Position numbers and translations under genes: made by a program
The notes under the pieces: generated by a model
What the model was told of the DNA's origin: nothing
What the model saw: only the letters and a program-made list of their open reading frames with translations
The model's database searches: none
Assembly (NCBI GenBank): GCA_003154115.1
Contig: PMCF01000159.1
Coordinates: forward strand, 1 to 42,453
DNA: 42,453 nucleotides
DNA from: Anaerolineae bacterium
Lineage (GTDB): Bacteria; Chloroflexota; Anaerolineae; Fen-1058
Reading direction: 5' to 3'
In this document: positions 8,001 through 15,329 of the stretch, piece by piece
Position numbering within the stretch: position 1 is the stretch's first letter
Layout: each line of letters begins with the position of its first letter

Positions 8001-8269
8001 GCGACGGTGGTGGTGGCGTGGGTCGCGCCGTCGATCACGGTGACGTTGGCGCTATTAAAGTTGGCAACATAGACCTTGTTGGTCACCGGGTTCACCGCCA
8101 CCGCATAGGGGGCGGTTCCCGCGGCAACGGGGGGGAGGCTGGTATCGGCGCGGTTCGCGGCGCGGGCCGGGGCGGCCGTTGCGATGAAGGGACCGACCGC
8201 CAGCAACAAGGCCAGCAGCAGTTGTACGACTTTGACAACGAATCGGTGTAGTTTATGATGGGTGTTCAT
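5018..8269 (-). CDS. secreted YVTN beta-propeller repeat protein, C-terminally membrane anchored
   Basis: This 1083-aa surface protein has a signal peptide at residues 1-38 (basic start, a long Leu/Ala core, then APARAA). Residues 59 to about 632 are 14 full 41-aa repeats with consensus VNPVTNKVYVAN...NVTVIDGATNATT.VA.G..PYAVA, plus one half repeat. This is the YVTN family, in which repeats form propeller blades. A linker follows with a possible Ig-like segment, then a region with GGTVTVYPGDYAEN and VTLTGLSQLSGTLT typical of parallel beta-helix surface proteins. The C-terminus has one TM helix (IGLGALLLIFAGVALVL) and a basic tail, consistent with cell-envelope anchoring. The start at 8269 is supported by AAGGAGC 7 bp upstream; the frame extends 20 codons further without signal-peptide logic. 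Ligand and role are unknown. Confidence 0.88.
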   Translation of the reverse strand: MNTHHKLHRFVVKVVQLLLALLLAVGPFIATAAPARAANRADTSLPPVAAGTAPYAVAVNPVTNKVYVANFNSANVTVIDGATHATTTVAVGTLPWVVAVNSVTNKVYVVNYGTNNVTVIDGATNTTTNVAVGTAPYAVAVNPVTNKVYVTNYASNNVTVIDGATNATTTVAAGTRPAAVAVNPATNKVYVANNDSNSITVIDGATNATTNVAAGIYPYAVAVNPVTNKVYVPNYNSNNVTVIDGATNATTTIAAGANPRAVAVNPVMNRIYVANYGSTTVTMIDGATNATTTVNVGTNPEAVAVNSVTNKVYVANYNSNNVTVIDNTTNITTTVAAGTRPKAVTVNPVTNKVYVANLSDAIVTVIDGATNTTISVAVGTGPHAVVVNPVTNKIYVANYNSGTVTVIDGATNTTTNVVVGAYPSAVAVNPVTNKVYVANWGNNNVTVIDGATNATTTVSTGTGPHAVAVNQVTNKVYVANGSSNNVTVIDGATNATTTVSTGTGPLAVAVNSVTNQVYVINRNSNTITVIDGATNATTTIAVGNSPYAMSVSSVTNKVYVANVYGANVTVIDGATNATATVAAGNYPYAVAVNPLTNKVYVANYASDNVTVIDGATNATTNVVAGSAPDAVAVNPVTNKVYVANRNSNNVTVLIPQSAWLTPLVINIAPLLDNVSRAATPAFTLTPLNQYMPNQTGVQQVYYQVDTWQGQWLTATYANNNQWTASPSALQNGLHILYAFATDGQEATSVNTGFGSSPILGAIAAYVFLVRAPWSVYADAAGTCSGNSPCFTSIQSAISSTIDGGTVTVYPGDYAENMTVNQNVAITFTGDVTLTGLSQLSGTLTAPIGTLTLNGDFARMGGTFNANGGTVAFIGSNVTRTLTVTVPTQFNNLTVGSGITLTHSTNNDNTGVSGTLTNNGAIYKPFGLTGVSLLVKVLGGLKALAALRYDQSHPQATSGIQTGKYWHIEAITTTAAAFNLGLTLPHANLADPNVCKWPGGLGGAGWNCARDGFNAAFVWRSGLSALSDWAVGNLVSPTAVEMHAFEATEADRGSAIPIGLGALLLIFAGVALVLDHKRDRSLRR
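6311..8095 (-). repeat. 14.5 tandem copies of a 123-bp coding repeat (YVTN blades)
   Basis: Successive copies are spaced exactly 123 bp apart; for example the motif CGCGCCGTCG occurs at 6671 and 6794. They differ mainly in the variable loop residues after YVAN and after VA.G. Conservation is high at DNA level, as expected from recombination between copies. Copy number may vary between strains or be mis-assembled. Confidence 0.9.
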
Positions 8270-8402
8270 AATTGCTCCTTGCAGGGGATTCGGATAGTTC
8301 GACTGATACATCATCAATGAGTGCCGCACATGATCATCCAGGTAAAGAAGAAAGAAAGCCGTAATGCCGAATGGTTTTTACAGGCCAGAGGTGATTCGAA
8401 TA

Positions 8403-8431
8403 ATTATAGTAAAAACTATTTTGCACGTCAA
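8403..8431 (-). promoter_or_regulatory. sigma70-type promoter of the YVTN gene
   Basis: On the minus strand TTGACG (8431-8426), a 17-bp spacer and a perfect TATAAT (8408-8403). Predicted transcription starts near 8396, giving a leader of about 127 nt before the ATG at 8269. Confidence 0.75.
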
Positions 8432-8520
8432 CGTGAAATAACTCGCAAAACGCACAAACAAATCACTGAACTAAAAAATGGCTTGATTCCACAATGAATG
8501 TTGAGCCAGATGGGAGAACC

Positions 8521-8555
8521 AAAACGGTCGGGCTACCTGAAGTCCCGACCGTTTT
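8521..8555 (-). terminator. terminator after the PPi-PFK gene
   Basis: AAAACGGTCGGG and CCCGACCGTTTT form a perfect 12-bp stem, 20 bp past the PPi-PFK stop on the minus strand, with flanking A/T tracts. The same stem sequence follows the other PFK gene at 4926-4953. Confidence 0.75.
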
Positions 8556-8575
8556 CACTCATTACTCGTCACTCG

Positions 8576-9733
8576 TTAATACAAAAACATCGGTTTGCCT
8601 TCGACATGCCGCACCTTGGGCAGGTAGTTCTCCGCGTCGTACAACTCATCCACGTCCACGCGCTTGATGCCTTGCATGATCGTCGAGATGGGAATGCTGG
8701 TGTAGGTGCCGTTGCGCAGCGCCACCATGCGGTTCGACGCGCCGCGCGTGATCAACTTGATGGCCATGTTGGCGTAATTCACGGCGACCATGAGATCAAG
8801 GCTATCCGGCGCGCCGGAGCGCATCAGGTAACTGATCTGCTGATACAAAATATCTTCGCCCGTGATCTTCTTCAGCGCCTCGCCCGTAATCGCGCCGATG
8901 CCGCCCAGCTTCTTGTGGCCATAGGCGTCGGCCTGACCGTATTCGATGATCTTGCCACCCGTCATTTGCGACCCTTCGGAGATCGTCACCATGGCGTAGT
9001 TGCTGGGATTGTTCGCCTTATCGCTGATCAGGAAGGCCGCCAATTTTTCCGGATCGAAATGCACCTCTGAAATGATGGCCCGATCGACCCCGGCCAGATA
9101 CGATGCCAGCAGCCCCGTTTCACCCGAGTTGCGCCCGAACAGTTCGACGACGGCGATGCGCTCGTGACTGCCCGCGCTGGTGCGCAGCTGATGAATGAAT
9201 TCCACACTGCGCGTAATGGCCGTCGAGAAGCCGATGCAATAATCGGTGCCATAGACGTCGTTGTCCATCGTCTTGGGAATCGCGGCGATGTGGACGCCTT
9301 CGCGATGCAGGCGCTCGGCATAGCTCAGCGTGTCGTCACCCCCGATCGGCACGAGCGTATCGACGCCCAATTTGTCCAACACCTGCAGTGCATGAGGTGT
9401 GAAATCAAACGGGCCTTTGTCGTCGGGATGAGTCTTATCTTTCAGGAAGGGGGGAATTTCCGCGGCGCGCACTTTGCCGGGGTTGGTGCGGCTGGTATGC
9501 AGAAACGTGCCGCCCGTGCGATCGATCGTGCGCACGCGCTGCTTGTCCAGCGGCCAAATATATTCCGCGATCGATTCTGGATCTTCGGGGTTGCAATACA
9601 GCAAGCCGCCCCAGCCTTTGCGAATGCCCAACACTTCGTAGCCTTCGTCAACCGCGCGGTTGACGATGGTCTTGATACAAGGATTCAGCCCGGGAACATC
9701 GCCTCCACCCGTCAGCACACCGATTCGTTTCAT
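8576..9733 (-). CDS. pfp: pyrophosphate-type 6-phosphofructokinase
   Basis: This 385-aa PFK-fold enzyme starts [17 protein letters not shown]. The donor-selecting positions are GGDD at 131-134 and PKTMDND at 153-159. Asp in the glycine loop and Lys154 before the catalytic loop are the recognised signature of PPi-dependent PFKs, whereas ATP enzymes have Gly at both sites. Asp157 is the expected catalytic base. Such enzymes run reversibly between glycolysis and gluconeogenesis. The insert around residues 62-115 ([16 protein letters not shown]) is common in this group. The ATG at 9733 has AAGGAG 8 bp upstream and overlaps the TGA of the YbaK gene, so the two are translationally coupled. This is a second, different PFK in the window. 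Confidence 0.92.
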   Translation of the reverse strand: MKRIGVLTGGGDVPGLNPCIKTIVNRAVDEGYEVLGIRKGWGGLLYCNPEDPESIAEYIWPLDKQRVRTIDRTGGTFLHTSRTNPGKVRAAEIPPFLKDKTHPDDKGPFDFTPHALQVLDKLGVDTLVPIGGDDTLSYAERLHREGVHIAAIPKTMDNDVYGTDYCIGFSTAITRSVEFIHQLRTSAGSHERIAVVELFGRNSGETGLLASYLAGVDRAIISEVHFDPEKLAAFLISDKANNPSNYAMVTISEGSQMTGGKIIEYGQADAYGHKKLGGIGAITGEALKKITGEDILYQQISYLMRSGAPDSLDLMVAVNYANMAIKLITRGASNRMVALRNGTYTSIPISTIMQGIKRVDVDELYDAENYLPKVRHVEGKPMFLY

Positions 9734-10278
9734 CTGGTTTCTCCTTGCGTGCCGTCCAACGGCACGTCGCCTGTCAGTGCCGCTGAAAGCGCCGCTGAAA
9801 GCGCAGCCACGCGGCCTGACGTGATTTCAATGAGCTGCGTGTATTTGATCGGGAATACCGCGTGATGCGCGCCCGCGGCCGCCCACACCGTTTCAAAGCG
9901 GCTCAACGCTTCATCGACTACCACCGGCAATGGCTGTGTATGCCCGATCGGCGCGACCCCGCCCACTTCGAAGCCCGTGACCGCCAGAGCCGTCGCCGCG
10001 TCGGCTAATTTTACTCTCTTTCGGCTAACTGCGTAAAGCTCGGCCAGCCGCTTTTGATCGACGTTGCGATCGCCCGCGCCCAGCACGATGAGCGGCTGCC
10101 CGTCGATCACAAACACGAGCGATTTCACGATGGCCCCGACCGGCACGCTGAGACCGAAATGCGCGCCGATGGCCGCGGCGGCCAAAGGCGCGGTCGCCGC
10201 GCTGTTATCCAGCTCCAGCACCACATCGCCGAGGCCCTTTTCAATGAGCGCCGCGCGCACACGATCGACCGGATTCAT
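9730..10278 (-). CDS. YbaK/EbsC-family aminoacyl-tRNA deacylase
   Basis: This 182-aa protein has the YbaK fold pattern: [28 protein letters not shown] in the middle, then [24 protein letters not shown] and [18 protein letters not shown]. The Lys of IVKSLVF is the conserved active-site Lys of the family. Members hydrolyse mischarged tRNAs such as Ala-, Cys- or Ser-tRNA in trans; which one is acted on here is not clear. The C-terminus has a short tandem Ala/Ser repeat ([13 protein letters not shown]) and ends across the ATG of the PPi-PFK gene. The pairing with PFK is probably an operon of convenience. No clear SD precedes the ATG at 10278. Confidence 0.85.
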   Translation of the reverse strand: MNPVDRVRAALIEKGLGDVVLELDNSAATAPLAAAAIGAHFGLSVPVGAIVKSLVFVIDGQPLIVLGAGDRNVDQKRLAELYAVSRKRVKLADAATALAVTGFEVGGVAPIGHTQPLPVVVDEALSRFETVWAAAGAHHAVFPIKYTQLIEITSGRVAALSAALSAALTGDVPLDGTQGETR

Positions 10279-10296
10279 AGTTCATCTCGCCATCCA

Positions 10297-10334
10297 AAAA
10301 CCTCACAGGTCTCGCGAAGCGCCTGTGAGGTTTT
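10297..10334 (-). terminator. terminator after dnaE
   Basis: AAAACCTCACAGG and CCTGTGAGGTTTT form a 13-bp stem around a 12-nt loop, 9 bp beyond the dnaE stop on the minus strand. It separates dnaE from the YbaK gene. Confidence 0.8.
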
Positions 10335-10343
10335 ACTAAGCTG

Positions 10344-13300
10344 TTATAAGCCCATGCTTACTTGCACCGACTCCACACCATGCAAGTCTTTGAGTTGCGC
10401 GATCAGCATATCGTCGAGCGTGGTGGTGTCGTTCGGAAAATCGAGTTGTAGCGTTTCGCCGCGCGCTTTGATGAGGAAGCAGAAGCGATCGGGCCCGGGG
10501 TAGGACGCGAGTAGATGATGCACCTCGCCCACACGCGAGGCGTCGAGCGAACTATCACCCGATCGGGAGATCACGACTTTAGCGAACCGATAGGGTTGTT
10601 CCAACGAGATGTAATTCTTGCCGTTCCCGTTACCATTTCCGTTTTTCTTTAGCACTGGTTCGGCTGCCTTCGAGGGCGCGCTATGCGCTAAAGCGGCATT
10701 GTAGGATAGCGGCGCGGCGGGCGGCACACGGGACAAGGGCAGCTGGTCTTGATATTCCGCCGTCGATTCGGCTAATGGATTGTCATGCTTGGGCGAGCCA
10801 TAATCTTCGACCGGTGCGACATTCACAATCGGATCATCGGCATCGGGGATGAAGATCTCGCCCGCAAAAGGATCTTCGTCGAACAAGACTTCGTTCACTT
10901 CAAAGTCCTCGACGATTTCGGGTTTTAGATTTTGGATTTTGGATTTTGGCGGTTGGCTGCGAAGCGCCCCCGTGGGGCTGGTGGTCACTGGCGGCTGACC
11001 ATTAACCTTCGCGGGCTGAGTCACCGGCTTGGCAGCGGCTTGATACGCCGCACTGTTTTCCTTCACCGCCTTCGACTGTGGTTGGCCGTTGGTGACAGAT
11101 CGTTGCCCATTAGCGGGCTGTGGCTGCACTCCATTGCGCTGACCATTGTTTCCTGCTCCCTGCTCCCTGATCCCTGATCCCTTTTTGTCTGGAACCGCGC
11201 TCGTGACCTGCGGCTTGTCTGTCGCGGAATCGAGCAGAATCTTAGCGACCTTGCCCTTGCCATCGATCGTGCCGCGCACTAACACGACTTTGTCTTTCTG
11301 CCACAGGTTCTGGGTCTGCTTCCACGTGCGCGGAAAAGCCACACACTCGAAGCCGCCTTGCACGTCTTCGAGTTGGATGAAGCCCATCGTGTCGCCCTTC
11401 TTCGTTTGGATGGTGCGCGTGCTGACCACTGCGCCCACCATCACCGCTTTCTGCCCGTCGAGGTCCTCATTCAATTCGCCGCTGGTGTGCGTGATCTCGC
11501 TTTGCAGATCGGCCAGCGCCTTGGTCACCGGATGCTCGGACACATACGCGCCGATGAGTTCTTTTTCCCACGAGAGCGATTCACGCTGCGGCACATCTTC
11601 GATGTTGGGCAGCGCGCCGATCGATTCGGTGGCGGCCGCATCGACCATGCCGCCGAACAACGTCAGCTGGCCCACATCCTCTGCGCGATGCGCCGAGCCG
11701 CTCAAGCCCATCATCCGATCGACCATCTGCAGTAGCTGCGCGCGATTGCCGAAATCTTCCAGCGCCCCGACTTTGATCAACGCTTCCAGCGCGCGGCGAT
11801 TCACCGAACGCAAATCGACGCGACGCGCGAAATCTTCGATACTCTTGAAGGGGCCGCCTCCTGAGCCTGCCGAAGGATCACGGGCCTCCCGAATGACGCT
11901 CACCGGTCCTTCGCCCACGCCCTTGATCGACGCCATCCCAAAACGAATCGCGCGTTTGCCGTCGGGCAGCGCTTCAATCGTGAAGTCGAGATCGCTGTGG
12001 TTGATGTCGGGGCGCAGCACGTCGATGCCCATGCGGCGGCATTCGACGATGAGCAGGCCGATCTTCTCGACGCTTTGCTCCACCGTCATCAACGCCGTCA
12101 TATACTCGACCGGGTAATGCGCTTTCAAATACGCCGTCTGGCACGTCATCACCGCGTAGTCGGCGGCGTGCGCCTTGTTGAAGCCGTAACGCGCAAAGAA
12201 TTCGATGTCAGTGTAGATGGCTTCGGCCACCGACTGAGGGATGCCGTTCTTCACCGAACCGGCGATGAACTTGGCCTTATGCGACTCGATCTTTTCTTTG
12301 ATCTTCTTGCCGACGGCCTTGCGGATCTCATCGGCCTCGCCCGGCAGATAACCCGCCAGCTGCACCGCGATCTGAATAATTTGCTCTTGATAAACGATGA
12401 TCCCGTACGTCTCTTCGAGGATCGGCTCCAACTTGGGGTGATGATACTCGACCGGTTCTTCGCCGTGCAGCCGCTTAATGTATTTGGGGATGTATTCCAT
12501 CGGGCCGGGGCGGAACAACGAAATGCCCGCGATGATATGCTCAAACTTGCCGGGCCGCATCTCCATCAACATGCGGCGCATCCCCGCGCCTTCCACCTGA
12601 AACAAGCCCAGCACATCGCCGCGTGACATCAATTGGAACGCCGCCCGATCGTTCACCGGGATATTATTGAGATTGAGATCGACTCCGTGATAGTGCTTGA
12701 TCAGATCGCACGCCTTGCGCATGATGGTCAACGTGGCCAGGCCGAGGAAGTCCACTTTCAACAGGCCGATCGATTCGACGACGCCCATTTCGAACTGCGT
12801 GATCGATTCGAGCGAGTTGTCGCTTTCCTTGGTGGGGCGCGCTAGCGGCGCGTATTCCACCAACGGCCGATCGGAGATCACCACCCCGGCGGCATGCGTC
12901 CCAACGTTGCGCACTGTGCCTTCCACCGTCTGCGCCGTATCCAGCAGGGTCCTGGCCCAATCGGTAGTGTCGTACATCTCTTTGAGTTCGGGAATCTGAT
13001 CGATCGCTTCACTGATCTTCGTGGGCTTGCCGGGCTGGTTGGGCACCAGCTTCGCCACGCGATCGACATCGGACAGCGGAACTTCCAGCGCGCGGCCGGT
13101 ATCGCGGATCGCCGCGCGCGCGCCCAACGTGCCGAACGTGATGATCTGCGCGACCTTGTCTTTGCCGTATTTATTGACGGTGTAGTTGATCATCTCGGCG
13201 CGGCGATCGTCGGGGAAGTCCATGTCGATATCGGGCATGGAGATGCGACCGGGGTTGAGGAAGCGCTCGAAGATCAGCTTATTGGGCAGCGGATCGAGAT

Positions 13301-14423
13301 TGGTGATGCCGCTGGTGTACGCCACGATCGAACTCGCGCCGGAACCACGGATGTTCCACCAGATGTCTTGCTCTTTGGCAAAGCGGGTCAGATCCGAGAC
13401 GATGAGAAAATACGTATCGAAGCCCATCTTGTGGATGACTTCGAGTTCGTAGTTGAGGCGCTTGCGCACTTCGGGATCATTGGCCTGCTCGCCATAGCGC
13501 AGGGTCAAGCCTTCTTCGCACTTGCGGCGCAGCTCTTGATCGGGCGTGACGCCGGCGGGCAATTCGAAGTCCGGCAGGTGGTAGCCCTTGGTGCTCAGAT
13601 CGACTTCGCACATCTCGGCGATGGCTAACGTCGAGGTCAACGCTTCCGGCACTTCGTTAAAGAGCGCGGCCATCTCCGCGTGGCTCTTGAGGTAGTACGA
13701 GGTATCGGTCATGCGCATACGGTCTTGCTGCTTGACCAGCGTGCCCGTGCCGATGCACAACATGATGTCCTGCGCAGGCGCGTCTTCCTGCTTGATGTAA
13801 TGCGCGTCGTTGGTGGCAACCGGGCGCACGTTGAATTCCCTGGCCAGCTGCAGCAAGTTCCGGTTGATGTTGATGAGCTCGGGGAAACCTTCGTGCAGCT
13901 GCAATTCGACGAAGAACCGATCGCGCCCGAAGACATCCACGTACCAGCCCAGCGCTTTGCGCGCCTCGTCAATCTGCCCGTCCATGATGTAACGTGGAAT
14001 CTCGGCCGCGCCGCAGCCGGTCGTCACGATGATGCCCTCGCTGTACTGGGCGAGCACTTCCTTATCGACACGCGGGCGATAGTAGAAACCTTCCAATTGC
14101 GCGATGCTGGCGAGTTTCAACAGATTTTGATACCCCGCCTGATTCTGCGCCAACAACAGCAAGTGATAGGGGCTCTTGTCTTTCTGCGGATCGCGATCGG
14201 TGCGCGCACGGCGGGCGAGATAGCCCTCCATGCCGATGATGGGCTTGACGCCCGCCTTCTTAGCCGCGTTGAAGAAATCGATCACGCCGTACATCACGCC
14301 GTGATCCGTGATCGCCACGGCCGGCTGGCCCAGCTCTTTGGCGCGCGACACGATCGAGCCGACTTTGCTTAAGCCGTCTAGCACTGAATATTCACTATGC
14401 ACGTGAAGATGAACAAATGACAT
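10344..14423 (-). CDS. dnaE: DNA polymerase III alpha subunit
   Basis: This 1359-aa replicative polymerase begins with a PHP domain (HLHVHSEYS at the start, AITDHG near 38). The palm carries PDIDMDF at 397-403 with the catalytic aspartates. The tau/finger region, (HhH)2 segment and an OB fold near residues 988-1065 (VSTRTIQTKKGDTMGFIQLED) follow. DnaE1 proteins are usually about 1150-1200 aa. The excess is a low-complexity Gln/Pro/Asn-rich linker (about 1072-1280) plus a C-terminal domain of about 85 aa (YRFAKVVISRSGDSS to the end). Two stretches look like in-frame insertions of dispersed repeat DNA, at 848-854 and in the linker. The start MSFVHLHVHSEYS is the family start. It runs from a clear promoter at 14498-14525. 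Confidence 0.96.
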   Translation of the reverse strand: MSFVHLHVHSEYSVLDGLSKVGSIVSRAKELGQPAVAITDHGVMYGVIDFFNAAKKAGVKPIIGMEGYLARRARTDRDPQKDKSPYHLLLLAQNQAGYQNLLKLASIAQLEGFYYRPRVDKEVLAQYSEGIIVTTGCGAAEIPRYIMDGQIDEARKALGWYVDVFGRDRFFVELQLHEGFPELININRNLLQLAREFNVRPVATNDAHYIKQEDAPAQDIMLCIGTGTLVKQQDRMRMTDTSYYLKSHAEMAALFNEVPEALTSTLAIAEMCEVDLSTKGYHLPDFELPAGVTPDQELRRKCEEGLTLRYGEQANDPEVRKRLNYELEVIHKMGFDTYFLIVSDLTRFAKEQDIWWNIRGSGASSIVAYTSGITNLDPLPNKLIFERFLNPGRISMPDIDMDFPDDRRAEMINYTVNKYGKDKVAQIITFGTLGARAAIRDTGRALEVPLSDVDRVAKLVPNQPGKPTKISEAIDQIPELKEMYDTTDWARTLLDTAQTVEGTVRNVGTHAAGVVISDRPLVEYAPLARPTKESDNSLESITQFEMGVVESIGLLKVDFLGLATLTIMRKACDLIKHYHGVDLNLNNIPVNDRAAFQLMSRGDVLGLFQVEGAGMRRMLMEMRPGKFEHIIAGISLFRPGPMEYIPKYIKRLHGEEPVEYHHPKLEPILEETYGIIVYQEQIIQIAVQLAGYLPGEADEIRKAVGKKIKEKIESHKAKFIAGSVKNGIPQSVAEAIYTDIEFFARYGFNKAHAADYAVMTCQTAYLKAHYPVEYMTALMTVEQSVEKIGLLIVECRRMGIDVLRPDINHSDLDFTIEALPDGKRAIRFGMASIKGVGEGPVSVIREARDPSAGSGGGPFKSIEDFARRVDLRSVNRRALEALIKVGALEDFGNRAQLLQMVDRMMGLSGSAHRAEDVGQLTLFGGMVDAAATESIGALPNIEDVPQRESLSWEKELIGAYVSEHPVTKALADLQSEITHTSGELNEDLDGQKAVMVGAVVSTRTIQTKKGDTMGFIQLEDVQGGFECVAFPRTWKQTQNLWQKDKVVLVRGTIDGKGKVAKILLDSATDKPQVTSAVPDKKGSGIREQGAGNNGQRNGVQPQPANGQRSVTNGQPQSKAVKENSAAYQAAAKPVTQPAKVNGQPPVTTSPTGALRSQPPKSKIQNLKPEIVEDFEVNEVLFDEDPFAGEIFIPDADDPIVNVAPVEDYGSPKHDNPLAESTAEYQDQLPLSRVPPAAPLSYNAALAHSAPSKAAEPVLKKNGNGNGNGKNYISLEQPYRFAKVVISRSGDSSLDASRVGEVHHLLASYPGPDRFCFLIKARGETLQLDFPNDTTTLDDMLIAQLKDLHGVESVQVSMGL

Positions 14424-14497
14424 GACTTATATATATCCCATCACACCGAGGAAACTTCGAAGAACGACTTTGCTACGCCATCACAACCGCGCGGCTG

Positions 14498-14525
14498 ATT
14501 ATAGCCAACTCACATCCCCCGTCAA
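14498..14525 (-). promoter_or_regulatory. sigma70-type promoter of dnaE
   Basis: On the minus strand TTGACG (14525-14520), a 16-bp spacer and a perfect TATAAT (14503-14498). Predicted leader is about 67 nt to the ATG at 14423. Confidence 0.7.
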
Positions 14526-14757
14526 GGCATAAAAGCAACACCGCTTTGAAACTAAAACGAATTTTAAGGTGGCGTTCAGTATTCGTTGTTTTCCAAATTC
14601 GTTGTAGCCCTCTGTGAATCAGTTTACCACATCCGAGAAGTAAAAACCTATCAGGTGGGCCGTCAGCAATTCTCATTTGGGTGAAATGCTCTCGCTCCGC
14701 AACGCGTGGTCACACACCGCACTGCACGCAGTGGGTGCAAGTGTCCGGCCACTGACA

Positions 14758-14781
14758 GCGATGGATGTGACCATCCATCGC
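14758..14781. repeat. 10-bp hairpin related to the pfk leader hairpin
   Basis: GCGATGGATG pairs with CATCCATCGC around TGAC. The surrounding words (GCTCTCGCTCCG before it, GCGAGCACAA after it) echo the 2601-2661 element. It has no T-tract. Confidence 0.6.
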
Positions 14782-14848
14782 GAGCACAATAGGCTAAATT
14801 GAGAACTGCTCGTCGCGAACCTTGAACTTCCACCAGCTGTTGGCCCGT

Positions 14849-14878
14849 CTGACAGGTCTTGGTGCGGCTTGGTATAAT
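14849..14878 (+). promoter_or_regulatory. promoter of the small membrane-protein gene / fpg operon
   Basis: CTGACA (14849-14854), 18 bp, TATAAT (14873-14878). The start codon at 14895 is only 17 bp beyond the -10, so the leader would be very short. Confidence 0.5.
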
Positions 14879-14894
14879 ACCGCTGCGAGGCATC

Positions 14895-15329
14895 ATGATG
14901 ATCACATCCAACACTCAACCTAAATGGGCGTTGATCGGCGTGCGAGTCTGCGCTATCTGTCTGGCGCTCTGGGCTATCGTCGCGATAGTGATGGCCTTCA
15001 TAGGAGTGAGTAACGGTATATTCACCTGGCTACAATTGGTATTCATACCAGGAGGCGCAATTTTGGTCGGCTTTACGGCTTTGAGGTTGTGGCAGCTGCG
15101 GCCTTGGAGTCGAGGGGCCACCATTGAAATTTTTGCTATTTCCAGCATACTTAGCGGCTTAGGGCTGACAACCCCGTCAAACTGGAATTCACCTGCAACG
15201 GCAATCATCTTGTGCATGATGATTACTATTGGAATTATCGGCTCGATTTTTCTTACCCGGCCAGCCGTCAAAGCACTATTTCAAAATCAGCAATCAGCAA
15301 TCAACAATCAGAAATCGCCCAATGCCTGA
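14895..15329 (+). CDS. small four-helix membrane protein of unknown function
   Basis: This protein of about 144 aa has four predicted TM helices: VRVCAICLALWAIVAIVMAF, LQLVFIPGGAILVGFTAL, IEIFAISSILSGLGL and ATAIILCMMITIGIIGSIFL. I do not recognise the family. The frame is open to a GTG at 14859, but that lies upstream of the promoter -10. ATGs at 14895 and 14898 are the real options, and GAGG at 14887-14890 is better spaced for the second. The last 15 or so residues (QNQQSAINNQKSPNA) are encoded by AATCAGCAATCAACAATC-type intergenic repeat DNA, so the native tail was probably replaced or extended. It overlaps the fpg start by 8 bp. Confidence 0.7.
   Translation: MMITSNTQPKWALIGVRVCAICLALWAIVAIVMAFIGVSNGIFTWLQLVFIPGGAILVGFTALRLWQLRPWSRGATIEIFAISSILSGLGLTTPSNWNSPATAIILCMMITIGIIGSIFLTRPAVKALFQNQQSAINNQKSPNA

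Larger units (their letters stand above)
8270..8575. other. 306-bp divergent spacer between the YVTN gene and PPi-PFK
   Basis: It holds the YVTN promoter (8403-8431), a leader of about 130 nt with little obvious structure, and the terminator hairpin of the PPi-PFK gene (8521-8555). The stretch 8395-8480 is markedly AT-rich compared with its surroundings. No gene is seen. Confidence 0.7.
14424..14894. other. 471-bp divergent spacer upstream of dnaE
   Basis: It contains the dnaE promoter, a hairpin at 14758-14781 within a complex repeat-like stretch (about 14681-14800), and the promoter of the rightward membrane-protein gene. Short ORFs on the minus strand here have no credible composition or start signal. 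Nothing else is recognised. Confidence 0.65.

Noticed and set aside
6311..8095. CRISPR-like array of regular repeats
   Set aside because: The 123-bp period is coding, the units are continuous without unique spacers, and no cas genes are nearby.
14473..14918. Several minus-strand ORFs of 67-83 aa upstream of dnaE
   Set aside because: No start signals, no motifs, and they overlap promoters and hairpins.
15229..15321. 31-codon N-terminal extension of Fpg
   Set aside because: Fpg needs Pro as residue 2 for catalysis, which fixes the start at 15322.
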